From Actinopolymorpha cephalotaxi (lineage in GTDB: Bacteria; Actinomycetota; Actinomycetes; Propionibacteriales; Actinopolymorphaceae): DNA of 64,000 nt. Within the stretch, counting starts at the first letter, position 1, and each line of letters opens with the position of its first letter. The notes beneath the pieces were generated by a model. The model was not told the origin of the DNA, searched no databases, and saw nothing but the letters and a program-made list of their open reading frames with translations. The DNA is taken from the NCBI RefSeq assembly GCF_013408535.1, contig NZ_JACBZA010000001.1, positions 6,780,850 through 6,844,849 on the forward strand, read 5' to 3'. Below, one piece after another: positions 37,280-46,285 of the stretch. The translations under genes were made by a program, and so were the position numbers.

Positions 37280-38590
37280 TCAGGGCCTGGGCCGGTGCCC
37301 CGGTCGGGGATCGAGGTCGCGCACCGGTTCCAGGTCGGTGAGGGTGTCGTCGGGTACCGCTTCCATGTCGGTCAGGGTGTCCTCGCCGCGCGGCAGCGCC
37401 TCGCGTTCGTCCGGGCGCATCCGCAGGACGGTGTCGACGTAGGAGCGGGCGGACTCCAGCAGCGGGAGCTCGCGGTGGGCGTTCTCCGAGCGGTACCACC
37501 GGTGTTCGAGGACCTCGTGGAACACCTCGGCGGGCTCCAGCTTGCCGCGCAGCTCGGCCGGGACCGCCTGCACGACGGGTTCGAACACCTCGGTGAGCCA
37601 CTGGTGCGCGACGATCTCCTCGTCCTCGTACTGCTGCTCGGTCGCGGCCCGGAACGCGTCCAGGTCGTTGAGCAGCCGGCGCGCCTGGTTCTCCTCCACG
37701 TCCAGCCCGGTGAGCCGCAGCAGCCGGCGGGAGTGGTGCCCGGCGTCGACGACCTTCGGCTGGATCCGGATGTGCCGGCCGTCGAAGTCGGTGTGGATGT
37801 CGAGCTCGGCGACGTCGAAGCCGAGGTCGTTCAGCCGCTGGATGCGCTGCTCCAGGCGGTACATCTCGCCGGTGTCGAACTCCTCCGGTTCGGTCAGCTC
37901 CGCCCACAGCCGCTGGTAGCGCTCGACCACGGTGTCGGCAAGCTCGAGGAGTTCGAGGTCCTCCGACAGGTAGCCGCCGGCCTGCAGGTCCATCAGCTCA
38001 CCGAAGATGTTGGTGTGGGCGAGGTCCAGGTCGTAGGACCGCTGGCCGGGGGAGAGCTCGTCGTGCAGGTCGCCGGTCTCGGCGTCGACGAGGTATGCCG
38101 CGAACGCGCCCGCGTCCCGCCGGAACAACGTGTTGGACAGCGAGCAGTCGCCCCAGAAGAAGCCGGCCAGGTGGAGCCGGACGAGCAGCGCGGCGAGCGC
38201 GTCGACCAGGCGTACGACCGTGTCCGGGCGGAGCGTACGGGAGAAGACCGCACGGTAGGGCAGGGAGAACGACAGGTGCCGGGTGATCAGGATCGGGTCG
38301 AGCGGCTCGCCCGCGGCGTCCACCCGGTCCAGGACGATGCCCACGGAGTCCACGGACGGGACGTCGAGGCGCTCGAGGTCGCGGAGCAGACGGTTCTCCC
38401 GTACGACGTACCGCTCGGCGGCCTCCTTCAGCGCGTACACCTGACCGCGGTTGCGGATGAACCGCACCACGTGGCGGGAGATGCCGCGGGGGAGGGCGAC
38501 GAGGTGGTGCTGCGGCCACTCCGCGAGCGGGGTGTTCCACGGAAGGGCGAGCAGACCGGGGTCTGCGGCCATGGAGGCGAACCGAGGCAT
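37280..38590 (-). CDS. DUF4032 protein, kinase-like fold
   Basis: This 436-residue protein is of the actinobacterial DUF4032 family. A protein-kinase/aminoglycoside-phosphotransferase-like centre is visible: LVRLHLAGFFWGDCSLSNTLF (catalytic loop, D with N six residues on) and YLVDAETGD (metal-binding Asp), with an Arg/Lys-rich first lobe. The C-terminal ~170 residues form the DUF4032-specific helical domain, and an acidic tail follows. It probably phosphorylates an unknown molecule. It is transcribed after the sugar-ABC ATPase gene, but a strong hairpin lies between. Confidence 0.8.
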   Translation of the reverse strand: MPRFASMAADPGLLALPWNTPLAEWPQHHLVALPRGISRHVVRFIRNRGQVYALKEAAERYVVRENRLLRDLERLDVPSVDSVGIVLDRVDAAGEPLDPILITRHLSFSLPYRAVFSRTLRPDTVVRLVDALAALLVRLHLAGFFWGDCSLSNTLFRRDAGAFAAYLVDAETGDLHDELSPGQRSYDLDLAHTNIFGELMDLQAGGYLSEDLELLELADTVVERYQRLWAELTEPEEFDTGEMYRLEQRIQRLNDLGFDVAELDIHTDFDGRHIRIQPKVVDAGHHSRRLLRLTGLDVEENQARRLLNDLDAFRAATEQQYEDEEIVAHQWLTEVFEPVVQAVPAELRGKLEPAEVFHEVLEHRWYRSENAHRELPLLESARSYVDTVLRMRPDEREALPRGEDTLTDMEAVPDDTLTDLEPVRDLDPRPGHRPRP

Positions 38591-38631
38591 GGGGACCAGT
38601 TAATCCGCATTGCCGCCCGGGAGACAAAACG

Positions 38632-38665
38632 ACGGGGTCCGCCGGACGAAACCGGCGGACCCCGT
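38632..38665 (-). terminator. Hairpin after the sugar-ABC ATPase gene
   Basis: A perfect 14-bp stem (38632-38645 with 38652-38665), loop ACGAAA, 69 bp after the ABC gene stop on the minus strand. Confidence 0.85.
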
Positions 38666-38733
38666 GGCCGACCATGGTCGACCGATGTCGTTTCTTCTGT
38701 GCGGACACCTGGCCCGCACGGGCGGCGGCTGCG

Positions 38734-39822
38734 TCAGTCGGTGAGACGGTCGCCGGTGGAGGCGGAGAAGACGTGGATCCGCTCGGTGTCGGCCGCGAGC
38801 TTCACCTTGGCGCCCTTCTCCGGCGGGCGGCGGGCGTCGATGCGAGCGATGATCTCCTTCTGCTCGTCACCGTTGCCGACCAGGCCGTAGAGGTAGGCGT
38901 CCGCGCCGAGCTCCTCGACCACCGCCACCTCGACGGGCAGGCCGTTCTCCTCGTTGGAGACGATGCGGAAGGCCTCCGGGCGGATGCCGACGGTCGCCGC
39001 GGCGTCCTGGCCGAGCTTGCTGCGCACGGCCGGCAGGAGCGGGACGGTGTAGCTGCCGACGTCCACGCCGGACTCGGTGACCTTGCCGTCCAGCAGGTTC
39101 ATCGCAGGGGAGCCGATGAAGCCCGCGACGAAGACGTTGTTCGGCTTGTCGTAGAGGTTCAGCGGGGTGTCGTTCTGCTGCAGAAGGCCGTCCTTGAGGA
39201 CCGCCACCCGGTCGCCCATCGTCATCGCCTCGGTCTGGTCGTGGGTGACGTAGACCGTGGTGATGCCGAGGCGGCGCTGCAGCGCGGCGATCTGGGTACG
39301 GGTCGAGACACGCAGCTTGGCGTCCAGGTTGGACAGCGGCTCGTCCATGAGGAAGACCTTCGGCTCCCGGACGATCGCGCGGCCCATCGCGACGCGCTGA
39401 CGCTGACCACCGGACAGCGCCTTCGGCTTGCGGTCGAGGAACTCCTCCAGGCCCAGCAGCTGCGCGGCCTCGCGGACCTTCTGCAGCCGCTGCTCCTTGG
39501 ACACGCCCTGCATCTTCAGCGCGAAGCCCATGTTCTCCGCGACCGACATGTGCGGGTAGAGCGCGTAGTTCTGGAACACCATCGCGATGTCGCGGTCCTT
39601 CGGCGGGAGGTGCGTGACGTCCCGGTCGCCGATGCGGACCGCGCCGTCGTTGATCTCCTCAAGCCCCGCGAGCATGCGCAGGGAGGTGGACTTCCCGCAT
39701 CCGGAGGGGCCGACGAGGACCATGAACTCGCCGTCGGCGATGTCGAGGTCCAGCTTGTCCACCGCGGGCTTGTCGGAGCCGGGGTAGATCCTGGATGCGC
39801 TGTCGTACGTGACGGTAGCCAT
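38734..39822 (-). CDS. Carbohydrate ABC transporter ATP-binding protein (UgpC/MsmX type)
   Basis: This 362-residue protein has an N-terminal ATPase domain: VGPSGCGKSTSLRML, LSGGQRQRVAMGRAI, FLMDEPLSNLDAKLR and YVTHDQTEA. The C-terminal OB-type regulatory domain is the one seen in MalK/UgpC/MsmX proteins that energise several sugar importers. No permease or binding-protein genes lie alongside, which fits a shared ATPase. The start is complement ATG 39820-39822. The 390-bp gap to the divergent LacI gene has direct repeats and may be LacI-controlled. Confidence 0.93.
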   Translation of the reverse strand: MATVTYDSASRIYPGSDKPAVDKLDLDIADGEFMVLVGPSGCGKSTSLRMLAGLEEINDGAVRIGDRDVTHLPPKDRDIAMVFQNYALYPHMSVAENMGFALKMQGVSKEQRLQKVREAAQLLGLEEFLDRKPKALSGGQRQRVAMGRAIVREPKVFLMDEPLSNLDAKLRVSTRTQIAALQRRLGITTVYVTHDQTEAMTMGDRVAVLKDGLLQQNDTPLNLYDKPNNVFVAGFIGSPAMNLLDGKVTESGVDVGSYTVPLLPAVRSKLGQDAAATVGIRPEAFRIVSNEENGLPVEVAVVEELGADAYLYGLVGNGDEQKEIIARIDARRPPEKGAKVKLAADTERIHVFSASTGDRLTD

Positions 39823-40212
39823 GAAGAAGCTCCATCCCTTCACCGGCAGGAACGTGCCGGACGATCCGAGCAAAGGGTTGCTGGCGTGCTTTTTGCAGTA
39901 CGCCACGGGCAGGGTCATGGTGACATGACGTTCACCTGGATGTCACCAGGTGGCGGGCGGTCAGCCCGAAACCGGCCGCCGGTCGCGGGCGCCCCTGCGC
40001 ATGATCGTCAGTACGTTTGGTGAGAGTACGGCTGCGGCGCGTCGGGACCTGCCCTTTCTTTCACAGGTTTTCTGCAAGAACGGTCCGATCCGTGCATGCT
40101 GATGCTGGCCGGACGGCCGAGGGGCCGTCCGGAGTGCTGTTCGGCGGGTGATCCCCGCCCCGGCCACACCGCCGGCGGGTGATCCTCGCCGGACCGACAG
40201 ACGGAGGGACGC
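39823..40212. promoter_or_regulatory. Divergent intergenic region between the sugar-ABC ATPase and LacI genes
   Basis: This region holds no gene. It contains a LacI-type candidate half-palindrome TTCTGCAAGAA (40069-40079), a TTTTTGCAG word near 39890, and two 18-bp direct copies of CGGCGGGTGATCCYCGCC (40143-40160 and 40174-40191). The direct copies are spaced 31 bp apart, three helical turns, just upstream of the LacI start. Operator function is inferred from placement. Confidence 0.5.
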
Positions 40213-41247
40213 ATGCACGGAGGGCCTGGCAAGCGGGCGCGCCTGGTCGATCTTGCCGCCCAGGCGGGCGTGAGCGAGGCGACCGTGTCCAGGGTCCTCA
40301 ACGGCCGGCCCGGGGTGAGCCCGGAGACGACGCGGGCCGTGCTCACCGCGCTGGACGTGCTGGGGTACGAGCGCCCGGCCCGGCTGCGGCAGCGCAGCGC
40401 CGGCCTCATCGGTCTCGTCGTACCAGAACTGGACAATCCGATCTTTCCGGCGTTCGCCCAGGTGATCGAGACGACCTGCGGCCACCACGGCTACACCCCG
40501 GTGCTGTGCACCCAGACCCCGGGCGGGGTCGGCGAGGACGAGTATGTCGAGATGCTGCTCGACCGGGGCGTGTCCGGGATCATCTTCGTCTCCGGCCTGC
40601 ACTCCGACCTGTCCAGCGACCCCGGGCGCTACCAGAAACTGACCGGGCGCGGGCTGCCCGTCGTGTTCGTCAACGGGTACGTCGAACAGGTCGACGCGCC
40701 GTTCGTGTCCTCCGACGACGCGGTGGCGACCGAACTCGCCGTACAGCACCTCGCCAGCCTCGGGCACCGGCGGATCGGGTTCGCGTGCGGGCCGGACCGC
40801 TACGTGCCGGTGCAGCGGAAGCTGGCGGCGTTCAGCGCTTCGGTCGGCTCTCCGTCCTTGAAGGCGTCCGGGGTGGTCGGGATCGTGGAACAGTCGCTGT
40901 TCTCCGTCGAGGGCGGGCACGCCGCTGCCACCCGGCTGCTGGCCGAGGGTGTCACCGGGATCGTGTGCGGCTCGGACCTGATGGCGCTCGGGGCGATCCG
41001 GGCGGTGCGCCAGCGCGGGCTGGAGGTGCCCCGGGACGTGTCCGTGGTCGGGTACGACGACTCCCCGCTGATCGCGTTCACCGACCCGCCGCTGACCACC
41101 GTGCGCCAGCCCGTCCACGCGATGGGGCTGGCCGCCGTACGTGCGTTGATCGACGAGATCCACGGGCACGGCGCGCCACACTCGGAGTACCTCTTCCGTC
41201 CCGAACTCGTGGTGCGTGGGTCGACCGGGGCGGCGCGGCCTCGCTGA
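40213..41247 (+). CDS. LacI-family transcriptional regulator
   Basis: This 344-residue protein has an N-terminal HTH (LVDLAAQAGVSEATVSRVLN) and hinge helix, then a periplasmic-binding-protein-like sensor (GLIGLVVPELDNPIFPAF, SLGHRRIGFACGP, SVVGYDDSPLIAFTDPPLTT). It probably represses sugar-use genes and senses a sugar; the divergent sugar-ABC ATPase is a candidate target. It directly precedes the tRNA-Thr insertion site. Confidence 0.92.
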   Translation: MHGGPGKRARLVDLAAQAGVSEATVSRVLNGRPGVSPETTRAVLTALDVLGYERPARLRQRSAGLIGLVVPELDNPIFPAFAQVIETTCGHHGYTPVLCTQTPGGVGEDEYVEMLLDRGVSGIIFVSGLHSDLSSDPGRYQKLTGRGLPVVFVNGYVEQVDAPFVSSDDAVATELAVQHLASLGHRRIGFACGPDRYVPVQRKLAAFSASVGSPSLKASGVVGIVEQSLFSVEGGHAAATRLLAEGVTGIVCGSDLMALGAIRAVRQRGLEVPRDVSVVGYDDSPLIAFTDPPLTTVRQPVHAMGLAAVRALIDEIHGHGAPHSEYLFRPELVVRGSTGAARPR

Positions 41248-41329
41248 GGGCTGCGGTTTGTGTTTGCGTCGCCGTCGGCCGGGCCGCGGGTGGGGCGGAC
41301 GCCCCGCGCGGCTAGGCTTGGCGGGCCTG

Positions 41330-41405
41330 GCCAGCGTGGCGCAATTGGTAGCGCACCCGACTTGTAATCGGGCGGTTAGGGGTTCAAGTCCCCTCGCTGG
41401 CTCCA
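41330..41405 (+). tRNA. tRNA-Thr(UGU)
   Basis: The 76-nt cloverleaf has acceptor GCCAGCG/CGCTGGC, discriminator T, an encoded CCA (41403-41405), and anticodon loop CTTGTAA with anticodon TGT at 41363-41365, reading ACA. The T-arm GGGGTTCAAGTCCCC is normal. The 3' half, from the anticodon to the first C of CCA (41363-41403), is the attachment site copied at 57,220 and, more degraded, at 58,501. The gene is intact at the left end of the island. Confidence 0.97.
41363..41403 (+). other. Left attachment-site core (3' half of tRNA-Thr)
   Basis: 41 bases identical to 57220-57259 apart from one missing G. Similarity between the two ends continues for another ~100 bp beyond the tRNA. Confidence 0.85.
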
Positions 41406-41410
41406 CATGA

Positions 41411-41445
41411 AAGCCCAGGTCAGAAGCTTTTTCTGGCCTGGGCTT
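41411..41445 (+). terminator. Hairpin after tRNA-Thr
   Basis: A 15-bp stem with one mismatch (41411-41425 with 41431-41445), loop GCTTT. The same structure, with changes, follows the right-hand att copy at 57264-57302. Confidence 0.75.
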
Positions 41446-41472
41446 CATCTTTGCTCGGCGTGGCGTCTGTCA

Positions 41473-42771
41473 ATGGCGGCTGTCGATGAACGCGCTCACC
41501 GTATGGTTGCGAAGACGCGCGGTAGGCGCCGAGAACGCAGCTACCTGCGCCGGCGGGGCAACTCGTTCCAGGTGCTCGTCTACTCCGGTGTTTACCCGCT
41601 GACCGGCAAGGACAGCTACCTCACCGACTCGACGAAGAACGAGCGCCAGGTCGAGAAGATACAGACCCGGTTGCTCGCCCAGGTCGACCAACAGCGCCAG
41701 GCAACAACCAAGGCGACACCCGCGTACGTCCTCGACTCCTGGCTGGAGGTGCACGAAGCCGAACCCACAACTCTCGCCGGCTACCGCCGAGCAGCTGAGA
41801 TCCGCATCAAGCCGGCGCTGAGCCGAGTGCCGATCGCCAAGCTCACACCGCGCGTCCTGGAGCAGTTCTACGCAGAGCTGCGCCGGTGCAGGAACCGGTG
41901 CGACGGGTGGCCCTACGTCGAACACCGGACGAGTGAGCCGCACGACTGCGACGAGGACGACCGGACGACGCGCCGGCGGTGTCAGCCACACCAATGCCGG
42001 CCCTACGCCGCAGCGACGATCCGGGAGGCGCACGTCATCATTAGTGGTGCGTTGTCGACCGCGGTCCGGTGGGGCAGGCTCCAGAGCAATCCGACCGAGG
42101 TGACCAAGAAGCCGAAGCAGCCGAAGCCCCCGACACCGAAGCAAGCCGCGCAGCAGGTCGAGGCCGCGATGGCGCAGGACGAGTCGTGGGGAGCACTGGT
42201 CTGGCTCTACATGGTCACCGGCGCCCGCCGGGGCGAGGTTCTCGCTCTTCGGCGGCACGACGTACACCTCGACACCGGAATGCTCGAGATCCGCCGCAAC
42301 ATCGTCGACGGGATCGAGAAGGACACCAAGACCCACCAGATCCGCCGCATAGCGCTGGACGAGGGCACCTGCGACCTGCTGCGAGCCCATCGGAAGCGCT
42401 ACGAGAAGCAGGTCTGCGGCTTGGACGAGGAACCACGGGACGACGCCTTCGTCTTCTCCTACCAGGCCGACCACCGCCGCCCATGCGACCCGGACGGCGT
42501 AAGCCACCGCTACAAGACCATGTGCACGAGCCTGGGTATCGACAGCCACCTGCACGCACTACGGCACTACTCCGCGACGGAGCACATCACCGCCTGCGTC
42601 GATGTCCGCACGGTCGCCGGCCCCCTCGGACACGGCGGCGGCGGCACCACAACCCTGCGCGTTTACACGGCGTGGGTAGCCGAGTCCGACAAGCGGGCCG
42701 CGGAAGTCCTAGCTAGCAGCGTGGCGTCGGCGGTCCCGTCCGATTTGGTCAGGACGCCGCTTTTCAGCTAG
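41473..42771 (+). CDS. Tyrosine recombinase / phage-type integrase of the island
   Basis: This ~432-residue integrase has an N-terminal arm and core-binding domain (LDSWLEVHEAEPTTLAGYR) containing a Cys/His-rich insertion (RCRNRCDGW, HDCDEDD, RRRCQPHQC), then the catalytic domain with TGARRGEVLALR (first Arg), HALRHYSAT (HxxR) and LGHGGGGTTTLRVYTAW (His and Tyr). It would insert and excise the island at the adjacent tRNA-Thr. A truncated copy lies after the right att site at 57,329. No excisionase is seen. ATG 41473 is chosen because the duplicate copy conserves it. Confidence 0.9.
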   Translation: MAAVDERAHRMVAKTRGRRRERSYLRRRGNSFQVLVYSGVYPLTGKDSYLTDSTKNERQVEKIQTRLLAQVDQQRQATTKATPAYVLDSWLEVHEAEPTTLAGYRRAAEIRIKPALSRVPIAKLTPRVLEQFYAELRRCRNRCDGWPYVEHRTSEPHDCDEDDRTTRRRCQPHQCRPYAAATIREAHVIISGALSTAVRWGRLQSNPTEVTKKPKQPKPPTPKQAAQQVEAAMAQDESWGALVWLYMVTGARRGEVLALRRHDVHLDTGMLEIRRNIVDGIEKDTKTHQIRRIALDEGTCDLLRAHRKRYEKQVCGLDEEPRDDAFVFSYQADHRRPCDPDGVSHRYKTMCTSLGIDSHLHALRHYSATEHITACVDVRTVAGPLGHGGGGTTTLRVYTAWVAESDKRAAEVLASSVASAVPSDLVRTPLFS

Positions 42772-42812
42772 ATCGCACACGAAGTGGCAGCTCCGGGTAG
42801 CAGAATAGGACT

Positions 42813-45185
42813 ATGCCTCGAGGGTCATCGGATGCCGCGTCCGTCTTCTTCGTCTATCCAGGTAAGCCTGCTCTCGCAGCTGAGGTGATGACGTCTGCTG
42901 CCAAGCTCATTGGTCAACGCGGTGGTCCGACCACAAGAACGTGGCAAGACCTAGAAGTGGATGGGCGTTTGGTTATCGACAGGGTGCTGGAAGCAATCTC
43001 GTCTGCCAGCGTGATCGTAGCTGACGTCGGTTCGATGAACAGCAATGTTCTCTTCGAGGTCGGATACGCTCTTGCCAGCAACAAGCAGCTCCTCCTGTGC
43101 CTAGACACCACTGACCAGAGCTGCATGCGCAACTGGCAGGAACTTGGCATCTTGTCTGGTATTGGCTTCACGGCACACGACGGAAATAGTGAGAATCTAG
43201 CCAAGGTCTACTTGGAGCAGCGACCCGAACTTCGTGAGGACCGCCTCTGGGAGGAACTACTAGTTGCAGGCGGGGTTGGACCTAGGGAATCACGATCGCT
43301 ATTCTATCTTCCGGTAGGCCTTCGCTCTGACGCGGAAAAGACGGTTGATCGACTACTCTCGGCTCGCCGTGATCTTTCAATCTACAATGTGGCAGAAGAA
43401 GAGCAGGGACTGGCCCCGCTTTCTTGGTACTCGGCGCGCATATACCGCTCAAGTGCCGCGTTAGTTCACCTTCGTTCTCCTTCACGAGTTAGGGCGACGG
43501 TGCATAATGCGAGAGCGAGTCTAATGGCTGGAATGGCGCACGCACTAAACGTGCCCACGTTGCTCATCGCTGACGAGCTGTTCGAGCCGCCGTTCGATTA
43601 TCAGGATCTTCTAATGCGTTACTCGTCCACGCGAAGGCTGAGCGAAAAGGTAGACAATTGGTTAGATGGACTTCCAATCGTCTCTAGAACTAAGACGCTC
43701 GGTCGAATGAGCCTTACGGCAGAGTTGCCCGTCCATCGTTTCGGCGAATACGTTGCCGAAAATGAACAAGATGAGCTTGCTGAATACTTCGTGGAGACCG
43801 GCCAGTATCGAGCTGTCCTAGCGAGTCAAACTGCAATTTTCGTAGGGCGTAAAGGTACAGGTAAAACCGCGAACATGCTTCAAGCGTCCGCGCAGCTAAG
43901 GAAAGATCGACGCAACCTAGTTACCGTTATTAAGCCGAGTGGATATGAACTCGAGAGCCTGATTGAGGTGCTATCACATTTACCGCGACGTGATGTTGCC
44001 GATTATCTCTTAGATGGCCTCTGGCGCTATATGCTCCTGACGGAGATTGCGGTAGCAGCCGTGCGAGAAGCCGAAGGTCGTGCAGCGGGAATTGCCACCG
44101 GCAGTCCTATGGAAGCGCTGCGCGCCTATCTGGACGACACTGGCATAGCAACCGATGCGAACTTCGCCATCCGCCTAGAGCACATCGTCAACGAACTCAT
44201 GGCCGAGCTTGCAAGTTTGCCATCCGGGGTTGCCGACGCCGAGGCATGGCTCGGCAAGCGACTATATGCGAGCATGCTCAATGACCTTCGGCGGGAGATG
44301 GGACACGCGCTCAAGGGGCGAAAGCGCGTCGCTGTGCTGATCGATAATCTAGACAAAGCGTGGGAGCGAAACGCAGATAGAGAGCAGCAGTCGCGCGTAA
44401 TTCTTGGCCTGCTCGGCGCAGTCGGCCGACTGGAACGTGAACTTCGTCGAGACGATGCATGGCGTGATCAGGTAAATGTGACACTTGCTGTATTTCTGCG
44501 GGCGGACATCTTCGATGTCGTCCGTCAGCACGCGCGCGAGCCTGATAAGATCTCTACTCTGCAAGTGCGCTGGGACGATCCAGAATTGCTTGCGCGAATA
44601 GTCGAGGATCGTTATGTGGCGATGCGCAATGATGAGGCTGAGCCGCACGAACTGTGGTCCGTCTTCTTTACACCTAAGGTCAAAGGACGGGACACTCGCA
44701 CACACCTGTTGTGGAGATCCCTGCCACGGCCTCGTGATCTAGTCTACTTATGCAACTCGTGCGTCTTGACCGCTATCAACAGGCGACGGTCATACGTTTC
44801 CGAGGAGGAGATACTAGCGGCTGAGGTCGACTATTCGCGTTTCGCCTTCGATGCGTTGATGGTAGAAGGTTCCACGTCCGAGGAGCTCGACAATGTCCTG
44901 CTCGAGTTTGCTAGCGCGGACCCCGTCATGCCCGTTTCTGAGGCAAAGTCACTAATTTCAAGTGCGGCGCCTGGGTCGGACGTCGACGAAATGTTCAGTC
45001 GTCTTCTACGTGCGAACTTCCTGGGCCTTGAAGTGGAGGTCGACCGCTACGATTATCCGGCGGAAGATCAGGCCAAGAAGCGGGCACTGGTGATGGCGAG
45101 GAAGCTTGAGAAGACGAAACGTCGTGAGCCTCGAGTGTCGGTACACCCCGCATTCCGTCCGTACCTCGAGATCAAGGACGACTAA
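42813..45185 (+). CDS. Predicted defence protein: tandem deoxyribosyltransferase/TIR-like domains plus P-loop ATPase
   Basis: This 790-residue protein has three parts. Residues ~10-130 are a nucleoside 2-deoxyribosyltransferase/TIR-like Rossmann domain with IVADVGSMNSNVLFEVGYA (Asp71, Asn78 and candidate catalytic Glu82). Residues ~160-255 look like a second copy (SSAALVHLR, MAGMAHALNVPTLLIA) lacking the Glu. Residues ~330-790 are a STAND-like P-loop ATPase of the Sll1717 type, with GRKGTGKT at 345-352, Walker B VLIDNLDKAW at ~508-517 and a helical C-terminus. Its GC is much lower than the host's (43% in a 60-base line I counted), so transfer is likely. A NAD/nucleotide-consuming or nucleotide-sensing antiviral role is inferred. 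It converges with the SLATT gene. Confidence 0.75.
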   Translation: MPRGSSDAASVFFVYPGKPALAAEVMTSAAKLIGQRGGPTTRTWQDLEVDGRLVIDRVLEAISSASVIVADVGSMNSNVLFEVGYALASNKQLLLCLDTTDQSCMRNWQELGILSGIGFTAHDGNSENLAKVYLEQRPELREDRLWEELLVAGGVGPRESRSLFYLPVGLRSDAEKTVDRLLSARRDLSIYNVAEEEQGLAPLSWYSARIYRSSAALVHLRSPSRVRATVHNARASLMAGMAHALNVPTLLIADELFEPPFDYQDLLMRYSSTRRLSEKVDNWLDGLPIVSRTKTLGRMSLTAELPVHRFGEYVAENEQDELAEYFVETGQYRAVLASQTAIFVGRKGTGKTANMLQASAQLRKDRRNLVTVIKPSGYELESLIEVLSHLPRRDVADYLLDGLWRYMLLTEIAVAAVREAEGRAAGIATGSPMEALRAYLDDTGIATDANFAIRLEHIVNELMAELASLPSGVADAEAWLGKRLYASMLNDLRREMGHALKGRKRVAVLIDNLDKAWERNADREQQSRVILGLLGAVGRLERELRRDDAWRDQVNVTLAVFLRADIFDVVRQHAREPDKISTLQVRWDDPELLARIVEDRYVAMRNDEAEPHELWSVFFTPKVKGRDTRTHLLWRSLPRPRDLVYLCNSCVLTAINRRRSYVSEEEILAAEVDYSRFAFDALMVEGSTSEELDNVLLEFASADPVMPVSEAKSLISSAAPGSDVDEMFSRLLRANFLGLEVEVDRYDYPAEDQAKKRALVMARKLEKTKRREPRVSVHPAFRPYLEIKDD

Positions 45186-45238
45186 AGTTCAGGGCGGTAA
45201 TTCCGCAAAGGACTAGAAGTCCGCGCATCGTCCACTGA

Positions 45239-46135
45239 CTACATTGTCGTAAAGGATCTTGAGCCATGCCACATGGTGTGTTCGCGGCTAATCGCTTCCT
45301 CTGTATCGGAGACTTCCGCTCCCCAACTTGGTTCGTCTTGCACTCGGTTCAGCCGCTCGCGAGCGACTGACAATTCACCGTGAGCGAAGGTGTAGGCCCG
45401 TGCGAGCGCCTCATGCTGGCAGACGGCAAGCCACGCGGCAGCTCCAGTCACGACAGACGCGGCGACGCTGGCTAGGTCTAAATGTATCCAGCCAGCGCCC
45501 CTTGCTACAGCTAGGATTATTGCTGCCAGCTCAGTGGAAAGCATTACCCCGCGCCAGACAGCGGAGCTGCGGGAATGTCGCCTTGCCTTAATCCTGTACC
45601 AAGCGCACTGTCCGTCGACCCGTTCGTTTATGTATATGGTTCGCCGTACATCGAGAGGCTCTTCCCGAAGCCTCAGCATTGCCTCAGTGATAACTGGTCC
45701 GCTGGACGGAAGGATGCCGGTAGCCGGAGCATCCTTTAGTAGCCTTTCGAGGCGATCGAGCAGGATGTCCTCTGCCAGCTGGTGGTCCTGTGCGAACGGG
45801 AGGCCGCAAACCGAGAAGCGCCAGGCTAAAGTCTTGACTGACTCCGCCACTGCGCGGCCGTCGTACCATCGCCGCTCGGGCCTAACCGCCCAAAGCCATG
45901 CCTCAACACCAAATATTAAGAGAAAAATTATCGCTACGACGAACGCGAGCTCACGGCTGCTATCGGCGAACACTACAGATACTGCCGCTGCAGCTATTGC
46001 TAGCACTGAACGAAGAGCAGTCGCCGTCAGGTAGCTGCCTTGCGCCGAGTTGGACGTGGTGTCTCCGGCGCTGTACAGGCTGGGCAGGTCTCCAGCGTTT
46101 GAGAGTGACCTATTCCTTCGGATAACGCGATCCAT
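45239..46135 (-). CDS. SLATT-type (DUF4231-like) four-TM predicted effector
   Basis: This 298-residue protein has two pairs of membrane helices: ~residues 38-58 and 62-84, then ~190-212 and 214-237. Each pair is followed by a long helical cytoplasmic segment (for example AVCQHEALARAYTFAHGELSVARERL). This double layout matches SLATT-domain proteins, which are predicted pore-forming effectors in nucleotide-signalling antiviral systems. It converges with the NDT/TIR-like ATPase gene, 53 bp between stops, and has similarly low GC for this window. Pairing with that gene as one system is inferred. Start ATG complement 46133-46135. Confidence 0.68.
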   Translation of the reverse strand: MDRVIRRNRSLSNAGDLPSLYSAGDTTSNSAQGSYLTATALRSVLAIAAAAVSVVFADSSRELAFVVAIIFLLIFGVEAWLWAVRPERRWYDGRAVAESVKTLAWRFSVCGLPFAQDHQLAEDILLDRLERLLKDAPATGILPSSGPVITEAMLRLREEPLDVRRTIYINERVDGQCAWYRIKARRHSRSSAVWRGVMLSTELAAIILAVARGAGWIHLDLASVAASVVTGAAAWLAVCQHEALARAYTFAHGELSVARERLNRVQDEPSWGAEVSDTEEAISREHTMWHGSRSFTTM

Positions 46136-46285
46136 CTTCCGGGTCCTCCCCTAAGGCCAACGGCTGATCACAAAGGGTAGCGCTGCGGTCAGTCAGTGCG
46201 TAGTTGTTGCTGCTGTTCAGTTGGTGAGGTCGTCGACGCTGAGGACCGTGGTTGGCCTCCGTCGACGTCGACCGAGGGGACTGCC

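Noticed and set aside
41407-41472. Longer integrase start at 41407
   Set aside because: This segment is the tRNA terminator hairpin shared with the right end and is non-coding there; the ATG at 41473 is conserved in both copies.
46200-46285. Possible upstream extension of the small coiled-coil protein
   Set aside because: The longer frame has no ribosome-binding site, whereas ATG 46286 follows a GAGGGGA sequence.
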